Shown here one piece after another: positions 1 through 4,139 of a stretch of DNA of 6,568 nt. Each line of letters opens with the position of its first letter. The stretch's first letter is position 1. Under the pieces are notes generated by a model. It saw only the letters and a program-made list of their open reading frames with translations, ran no database searches and had not been told where the DNA came from. The stretch covers positions 1 through 6,568 of the forward strand of contig JACTVF010000134.1 in the NCBI GenBank assembly GCA_019695435.1, written 5' to 3'. The position numbers and the translations under genes are program-made. The DNA is from Methanoregulaceae archaeon (GTDB lineage Archaea > Halobacteriota > Methanomicrobia > Methanomicrobiales > Methanospirillaceae).

Positions 1-220
1 CATTGGTTGGCAGGGCGGGGTCGGTCCCCTGCGCGGCAAGCTCTGCGGCGATTTCGTCGCAGCGCTCGATGCGCTTGATGTCCTGTGTGAGGGTTTCCAC
101 TTCCGCAAGGAACGCATCGACCTTGGTCCGGATTTCCGGGGTCTGCTCGCCCTTCAGAAGCTCTACGGCGTCGGCATGCGCCTTCGCCCGTGCTTCTTTC
201 TTCTGTTTCAGTGCGCTCAT
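1..220 (-). CDS. Second capsid-like protein, N-terminal part (cut by window edge)
   Basis: An open frame starts at the ATG at 220 and runs off the left edge after 73 codons, so only the N-terminus is visible. It is preceded by the strongest ribosome binding site in the window (AAGGAGGTG, 7 bases before the ATG). The protein begins MSALKQKKEARAKAHAD and continues as a charged, almost uninterrupted helix with heptad-like spacing (LAEVETLTQDIKRIER), then turns to ALPTN-type sequence. This pattern is typical of the N-terminal delta (scaffold) domain of HK97-family major capsid proteins, which is removed by the prohead protease. Since a complete capsid gene lies just upstream at 367-1539, this could be a second, tandem capsid protein. 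It could also be a stand-alone scaffold or another helical head protein; the fold domain that would decide lies outside the window. That it is a real gene is well supported; its identity is moderately supported. Confidence 0.72.
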   Translation of the reverse strand, partial: MSALKQKKEARAKAHADAVELLKGEQTPEIRTKVDAFLAEVETLTQDIKRIERCDEIAAELAAQGTDPALPTN

Positions 221-227
221 GAGAGTG

Positions 228-236
228 CACCTCCTT
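228..236 (-). promoter_or_regulatory. Strong ribosome binding site of the second capsid-like gene
   Basis: The minus strand reads AAGGAGGTG here, a near-perfect match to the anti-Shine-Dalgarno sequence, ending 7 bases before the ATG at 220. It fixes that start codon and suggests high expression, as expected of a major structural protein. Confidence 0.85.
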
Positions 237-288
237 ATCGATTTGGCCATTTACCGGAAGGCCGCCGGGCGATGCTGGATTTTGCCCA

Positions 289-363
289 CTAGCTGTAGGC
301 GAGCTTTGACTTGCCCTTGCGGGCCTCAAACTTATTCCACACTAACCGTACCGTGTTACGCAT
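289..363 (-). CDS. Possible 24-residue micro-ORF between the capsid genes
   Basis: An ATG at 363 lies 3 bases after the TAA of the major capsid gene and opens a 24-codon frame ending in TAG at 289. The peptide is basic (WNKFEARKGKSKLAYS at its C-terminal end). There is no clear ribosome binding site, so translation would need re-initiation after the capsid stop codon. The same bases form the hairpin at 305-330, which may be the real reason for any conservation. I do not recognise the peptide; it may be chance. Confidence 0.15.
   Translation of the reverse strand: MRNTVRLVWNKFEARKGKSKLAYS
305..330 (-). other. GNRA-capped hairpin in the gap between capsid genes
   Basis: On the minus strand the RNA would contain GCCC-GCAA-GGGC, a 4-bp GC stem with a GCAA tetraloop, enclosed by a second pairing TTTGA/TCAAA separated by a short asymmetric bulge. 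There is no T-run after it, so it does not look like an intrinsic terminator. It sits in the 146-base gap (221-366), the longest non-coding stretch outside the intron. It might stabilise or process the capsid mRNA, but no role is shown. The rest of the gap holds nothing I can identify apart from the ribosome binding site at 228-236. Confidence 0.45.
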
Positions 364-366
364 GCA

Positions 367-1539
367 TTATGCCGTCAGCGTGATGTACGTCAGGGGTGGT
401 GTGTTGCCGCCGGAGGGGTCGAACACCTGTGCATCGGCCCTCATGCGGCCCGTATAGAGCGCCTTGCCATACTCGATTGCGTTCGCCGCCTGCGTGTTGC
501 GAGTCAACGTCATGCGGGATACGCGCACAAAATAGTGCGCTAGGTCGCCGAACACGATGTAACCCGGCGTCCCAAGGCTGGCGTTGACTGACGGTATCGA
601 AGGGCTGACCAGAACCGGCTTGCCCATCAGTACTTCCACGTCCTTCTTGATGCTGACCAGCGGGCGACCAACACCGTCCGTCAACTTGCGAACCCACTGG
701 TAGGTAGCGTCACTCATCACCCACGCGCAACGCGGGGAAGCACGGTGGTAGCGGTTGACGCTGAAGTAGGCTGGCTGGAAGTCGATGTTGTCCGTGTTGC
801 TGGCGTTGGGTCCGAGGACGGTGTGGAAGCCAGTGCTGAGTGTCACGCCGCTGTTCGACGCGCCGCTCAGAACGCCTTGTGGGGCGGTCGAGCCGTTACC
901 AAGGGCAAGGTCCTCACCGATACCACGCGCGAAGCCGATGGTGTAGGCCGCCTGCATCTGGTCCATTATCGGCTGGAAGTCGTCCTGCTCCAGTTCGAGC
1001 GTGGCGTCCAAGGTCAGGCGATACATGAAGCCGTTCAGTTGCTGGCCTGCCGACGTCGGCGGTGTCCCAGCCAATTGCTGGGCGGATTCCGCGACCTTTG
1101 TCGCGGCGAAGGTCGAGAGGTCCCAACCGGGTAGTCGGTAGGGACGCAACTTGAGGCTGTCGCTTCGGATGACCGTGCAGACGTTCTCGTCCAGCAGCGG
1201 GTCATACTGCGCCATGCCGTAGACCATCGTGTTGTAGAACTCCTGCGGTACAAAGTAGCCGCCTTGGGAGCCATCCGTCCATGAGATGGTCTGCGTGCCT
1301 TCCTGCATACCACGCAGCTCCGGCGTCGGGTCCGAGCCCGATAGGAACGTGCGGAACCACCGGAAGGTGGAGTCGTCAGGAGCGACGGCGTCCTTACGCA
1401 GGGCCGCTATCTTCGCCAGCAGAACATTGACACGCGCTTCATCGCGCTTGGTCATCTCCGCTTTGGCCGAGATAGTTTCGGCCTCTGTGATTGCTGCCCG
1501 CAATTCTACCATTGCGGCAGTGATTGGTTGCTTTGCCAT
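367..1539 (-). CDS. HK97-fold major capsid protein
   Basis: This 390-residue protein would form the icosahedral shell of the phage head. Residues 1-50 are a short charged helical region (delta or scaffold-like). A low-complexity linker (about 51-92) leads to the fold start GGYFVPQEF (93-101). The stretch around 201-224 contains the family signature GIGEDLALGNGSTAPQGVL, seen in phage_capsid (HK97 gp5-like) proteins, and the C-terminal half has the P-domain strands ending in PLTYITLTA. The length is normal for the family. The ATG at 1539 is supported by GGAGG 6 bases upstream. By analogy with HK97, the prohead protease encoded upstream probably removes residues up to somewhere in 51-92, leaving a mature protein of about 300 residues; this is inference. 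The gene follows the small SH3-like gene (TAA at 1552) and is followed after 146 bases by a second capsid-like N-terminus. Whether the subunits crosslink covalently cannot be told. Confidence 0.95.
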   Translation of the reverse strand: MAKQPITAAMVELRAAITEAETISAKAEMTKRDEARVNVLLAKIAALRKDAVAPDDSTFRWFRTFLSGSDPTPELRGMQEGTQTISWTDGSQGGYFVPQEFYNTMVYGMAQYDPLLDENVCTVIRSDSLKLRPYRLPGWDLSTFAATKVAESAQQLAGTPPTSAGQQLNGFMYRLTLDATLELEQDDFQPIMDQMQAAYTIGFARGIGEDLALGNGSTAPQGVLSGASNSGVTLSTGFHTVLGPNASNTDNIDFQPAYFSVNRYHRASPRCAWVMSDATYQWVRKLTDGVGRPLVSIKKDVEVLMGKPVLVSPSIPSVNASLGTPGYIVFGDLAHYFVRVSRMTLTRNTQAANAIEYGKALYTGRMRADAQVFDPSGGNTPPLTYITLTA

Positions 1540-1551
1540 TGCCGTCCTCCG

Positions 1552-1818
1552 TTAAAGCTTGGAAACCTTTGCTGCCGACCACTTCTTTAGTTGACCGGGG
1601 AATAAATCGTGCTCAACCATCAGGTCATCGTTCTCGACTCGAACAATGCGTCCAGAACCCTCGGTCTCGTGTAGAACGCGGTCGCCCGCCTGCAGGTCGT
1701 GCCATTGACCGGTAGCCTTGCGCGGCTGTTCCTCAAAGGAACGTACCAACCGCTGTGCATCAGCCCAGCGCCCAGCGGCGATTGTCATCCGGACTTCAAG
1801 TTCCTGTTCAGGTGTCAC
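1552..1818 (-). CDS. Small phage protein: shared N-terminal module plus SH3-like tail
   Basis: This 88-residue protein lies between the protease and major capsid genes. The start is the GTG at 1818: AAGGAG overlaps the protease stop codon (TAA at 1832-1830) and sits about 7 bases upstream, so the two genes are probably translationally coupled. Residues 1-35 contain LEVRMTIAAGRWADAQR and EEQPRKATGQW, matching the N-terminus of the 93-residue protein at 3626-3907 (LEFRMVVAAGKWSAAKR, EDQPRDSDGKF). Residues 42-88 (AGDRVLHETEGSGRIVRV, then VEHDLFPGQLKKW) look like a small all-beta, SH3- or KOW/CarD-like barrel. I do not recognise a named family. Its position in the head operon suggests a role in capsid assembly or as an accessory, but no function can be assigned from sequence. 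That it is a real gene is well supported by spacing, ribosome binding site and paralogy. Confidence 0.8.
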   Translation of the reverse strand: MTPEQELEVRMTIAAGRWADAQRLVRSFEEQPRKATGQWHDLQAGDRVLHETEGSGRIVRVENDDLMVEHDLFPGQLKKWSAAKVSKL

Positions 1819-1829
1819 GTTGTAACTCC

Positions 1830-3599
1830 TTAGCCCAACAGTCCGGCCTTCAGCCTGCGCAGCCGGTCGTCGCGGTACTCCGCCAACTCCTGCGCGGCGC
1901 GTGCGGCCTTGTCGGCGTTGGTCTCGGTGACTTCAACTCCGAACTTCTTAGCCGCCGACTTAATCTTGCCGTAGACGCCAGCCTCGCTCTCGGCAGGGAT
2001 GCCGGTGTGCTGACCCCAGCGAGCAAGAGCGTTCCTAACATGGCTCGCGTCGTGTATCGGGTATTTCCACGTGGCCGTGTCGTTGGCGTCGCCGACGAAT
2101 GCGAACTTGTCCTTGGTCAGGTTCTTGCCACCGACCTTCTTCGTGCGGACCATGTTGTCGCGGAACTCGAGAGTCCCGAGGAACGCTTCGCGCATGCTAC
2201 CGTAGCAGTTCTTTTCCTCTTCGGTCGCGTCGTCCTTGGGCTTGTCACCAGACCAGACCTTGTCACGCTGGACCATGCAGTTCTCTTCGTACTGGTCCTC
2301 GCCCTCGTAATCCTCGGGGTCGTAGCCTTCGTCTTCGAACTTCTTCTTGCGCTCGGCGCATGCCGCCTTCCGGGCGTCCTCGGCAGCCTGTACCGCTTCC
2401 GCCGCCGCCGTGTGCTCGTCCGCCGTGGTCTTGTGAGCCGCTGCGACCAACGCTGCCTCGGCAGCAGCCTTCTTGTGCTGCTCGATGATGGCGTCCATCG
2501 ACCGCTGGGCCTCGCCGTCCTTGACAGCCTTCAGGGCAGCCTTCGCGCCGTCCTTGGCCTTTTTGTAGGTATCCTTCGCAGCCGCTTTGTGCGCCTTGGC
2601 CTTGTCCTTGCCCTCGTCCTTCATGGCTCCGGCTTCGTCTTTGGCCTTCTTGTAGGCATCCTTCGCTGCGCCCTTGACCGCCTTATAGGCTCTCTTGGCT
2701 TCCTTCACCGCGTCGGAATCGCCCGGCATCTCGTCGCCGTCCGCGTCCCAATCGCCATCCGACTCGTCGCCATCCGGCTCGTCGTCGCTGCGCTGCTCGG
2801 CAGCCGCCGCTGCAGCCCGCTGGGCTTCCGCTTCCGCGTCCAGCTTGTGTGCCTCGATTGCGGACCGAATCTCCGCAGGGATAATCTCTTCGCCTCTTGC
2901 CATGACAGCCGTCCCTTCATAAGCGGGGTAGGTGACCGCGCTAACGTCCATGAGATTGACATCTTTCAGCGTGCGGGCCGCCATCCAATCATCGGTGCCC
3001 CGCTTCGTGGTCCACTCTTGCCCGCCGTCCGGCACGGTGAATGCGAACGAGCACTCATCGATGTCACCCCGCTTGATGGCCGCGTGCAGGTCGCGATGCG
3101 CCTGTTGGTTCGGGTCAAGCTGGCACCGGAACTGAAGCCCGCGCTCGTCTTCCTTCAGCGTCAAGGTCTTGTTCTTCGTGCGCCCAAGCACCGCGTTCGG
3201 ATTGTGGTTGAACAGGGCCTTCACGTCGTCGCCCTTGTCGATGGAGCGTTTGAACGCGCCCGGTAGAATGGTCTCGCGGAAGCCGCCGAGGTCTTTCGAC
3301 TCGCAGTTGAACATCGCTGCGTAGCCGACCAGCGCCATCTCCTCACCCTGCGATTCGGCCCGCAGCTCGGCTTTGAGGAATCGAACTTCATGCTTCATGG
3401 TAATGCTCCCTTCGAGAGAATCTTTCCCGTCTTTCTTCGCCACGCCGGTGGCGTTCTGGAACGCCCAGCTTTCAGCTTCCTTCTCGGACTTGCCATCCTT
3501 GATGGCCTGCTTGTAGACCGAGTTCCAAACCTCAACCCACTGGGCCTTCTTGCCCTCGGGGATGTAATCAGGTGCGTCGCTTGGCTTTGAATAAGGCAT
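1830..3599 (-). CDS. Large prohead protease fusion: ChaB-like, U35 protease, coil, DUF6582-like
   Basis: This 589-residue protein is far longer than a usual HK97-type prohead protease (about 200-250). Residues 1-67 resemble the ChaB-type domain found before phage proteases and head proteins (YIPEGKKAQWVEVWNSVYKQ, then a DGKSEKEAESWAF helix). Residues 68-240 are the U35 serine protease: the FNHNP motif gives catalytic His132, and GDIDECSFAF gives Ser184, followed by LMDVSAVTYPAYEGT, typical of the family. Residues 265-295 are strongly acidic, and about 295-430 are Lys/Ala/Glu-rich and coiled, with repeats of a YKKAKD unit; this part may act as internal scaffold. Residues 485-553 (KFAFV, PIHDASHVRNALARW, KIKSAAKKFGVEV) match the DUF6582-type phage domain. 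The enzyme would mature the capsid inside the prohead. The start at 3599 has GGAG 8 bases upstream; a second, stronger internal start lies at 3398. Protease identity is certain; the roles of the extra domains are inferred. Confidence 0.93.
   Translation of the reverse strand: MPYSKPSDAPDYIPEGKKAQWVEVWNSVYKQAIKDGKSEKEAESWAFQNATGVAKKDGKDSLEGSITMKHEVRFLKAELRAESQGEEMALVGYAAMFNCESKDLGGFRETILPGAFKRSIDKGDDVKALFNHNPNAVLGRTKNKTLTLKEDERGLQFRCQLDPNQQAHRDLHAAIKRGDIDECSFAFTVPDGGQEWTTKRGTDDWMAARTLKDVNLMDVSAVTYPAYEGTAVMARGEEIIPAEIRSAIEAHKLDAEAEAQRAAAAAAEQRSDDEPDGDESDGDWDADGDEMPGDSDAVKEAKRAYKAVKGAAKDAYKKAKDEAGAMKDEGKDKAKAHKAAAKDTYKKAKDGAKAALKAVKDGEAQRSMDAIIEQHKKAAAEAALVAAAHKTTADEHTAAAEAVQAAEDARKAACAERKKKFEDEGYDPEDYEGEDQYEENCMVQRDKVWSGDKPKDDATEEEKNCYGSMREAFLGTLEFRDNMVRTKKVGGKNLTKDKFAFVGDANDTATWKYPIHDASHVRNALARWGQHTGIPAESEAGVYGKIKSAAKKFGVEVTETNADKAARAAQELAEYRDDRLRRLKAGLLG
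2554..2669 (-). repeat. Imperfect direct repeat encoding the Lys/Ala-rich coil
   Basis: Two 29-base copies at 2554-2582 and 2641-2669 differ at only 3 positions and lie 87 bases (29 codons) apart. On the minus strand they encode AAKDTYKKAK and AAKDAYKKAK. A third, more diverged copy (KRAYKAVKG) lies near 2670-2700. The array is in frame and lies inside the protease fusion gene, so it is a protein-level repeat that may have grown by slippage or unequal exchange. Confidence 0.75.
3406..3412 (-). promoter_or_regulatory. Internal ribosome binding site inside the protease gene
   Basis: The minus strand reads AAGGGAG at 3412-3406, followed by a 7-base spacer and ATG at 3398 (Met68). This is a better match than the site before the annotated start at 3599. 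Met68 is exactly where the U35 protease domain begins (MKHEVRFLKAEL), so this site would yield a protease without the ChaB-like N-terminal part. Whether both products are made is unknown. Confidence 0.6.
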
Positions 3600-3625
3600 T
3601 GCAATGTCTCCGTAACGTGTTCCGG

Positions 3626-3907
3626 CTACTTCTTACTCCACGCAACCCACTCTTCGTAAGTCTTCGTACCGTGCGGCTCACCGGATTCGACATACTTAAG
3701 ATAGTCGCCATAACCCGGCATATCTGGTCCCTTGCCCGGCATCGCCTGAAATCCCGGAAGTTGAATATTCTCTTTGGTAGATTTCTCTTTATCGCTACCG
3801 GATGCGAACTTCCCGTCGCTGTCGCGCGGCTGGTCCTCGGTGAAGCGCTTGGCTGCGCTCCATTTACCGGCGGCCACCACCATTCGGAATTCGAGGTCTT
3901 GGTCCAC
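3626..3907 (-). CDS. Small phage protein of unknown function, shared N-terminal module
   Basis: I take the start as the GTG at 3907, one base after the TAA of the zinc-protein gene (3911-3909), which gives 93 residues and suggests translational coupling. A longer frame opens at a TTG at 3946, but it would overlap the previous gene by 38 bases and add sequence with no counterpart in the related protein at 1552-1818. Residues 1-30 (LEFRMVVAAGKWSAAKR, EDQPRDSDGKFASG) match that protein; the QPRD..GKFASG motif recurs in phage head-associated proteins. The middle is Gly/Pro/Lys-rich and probably flexible, and the end (YEEWVAWSKK) is a short amphipathic segment. It lies between the zinc-protein and protease genes. 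No function is recognised; a head-assembly accessory is the likely setting. Confidence 0.75.
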   Translation of the reverse strand: MDQDLEFRMVVAAGKWSAAKRFTEDQPRDSDGKFASGSDKEKSTKENIQLPGFQAMPGKGPDMPGYGDYLKYVESGEPHGTKTYEEWVAWSKK

Positions 3908-3908
3908 G

Positions 3909-4130
3909 TTAGTCGTCCAGCGGCAGGGCCACTGCCGTCCAATCAATCCGTAGTTGCAGGCCCAGCTCGATCCATTTACGAACCGCGTCGGCAGACATCA
4001 GCTCGATGTGACCGCAAGCCTGACACTCGAGACTTACGACTTCCGCCGTGCGAGCCTTGGCGTCACGAACGACGCCGTTGCACCGTTCGCAGTGTAGCGA
4101 CTTACAAGGGAACAACTTCTTGCACGCCAT
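3909..4130 (-). CDS. Small four-cysteine, putative zinc-ribbon protein
   Basis: This 73-residue protein has two CxxC knuckles, C14-x2-C17 (CERC) and C36-x2-C39 (CQAC, followed by GH), with 18 residues between them. This is the layout of a zinc ribbon that binds one metal ion. Cys3 and Cys9 are extra. The C-terminal half (SADAVRKWIELGLQL) is a helix. Com-like and other small zinc-finger proteins are common among phage late genes and may bind nucleic acid, but no specific family is recognised. The ATG at 4130 is supported by AGAGG, which overlaps the portal stop codon (TAG at 4142-4140), with about 6 bases of spacing, so translation is probably coupled to the portal gene. The downstream gene starts one base after its TAA. 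Confidence 0.82.
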   Translation of the reverse strand: MACKKLFPCKSLHCERCNGVVRDAKARTAEVVSLECQACGHIELMSADAVRKWIELGLQLRIDWTAVALPLDD

Positions 4131-4139
4131 ACCACACCT

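Noticed and set aside
305..330. Intrinsic terminator after the major capsid gene
   Set aside because: The hairpin has no following T-run on the minus strand, and another gene with a strong ribosome binding site follows at once.
2400..2720. A separately translated scaffold nested in the protease gene, starting at an internal ATG
   Set aside because: The in-frame ATGs in this part have no ribosome binding site at suitable spacing, so a nested scaffold gene is not supported.
1755..3266. Long plus-strand ORF (503 codons) antisense to the protease gene
   Set aside because: It is a shadow of GC-rich codon use; its Val/Leu/Arg-rich product has no recognisable domains and the opposite strand encodes a clear protease.
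3908..3946. TTG at 3946 as the start of the 93-residue protein
   Set aside because: It would overlap the zinc-protein gene by 38 bases. The GTG at 3907 aligns with the start of the related protein and sits one base after the preceding stop.
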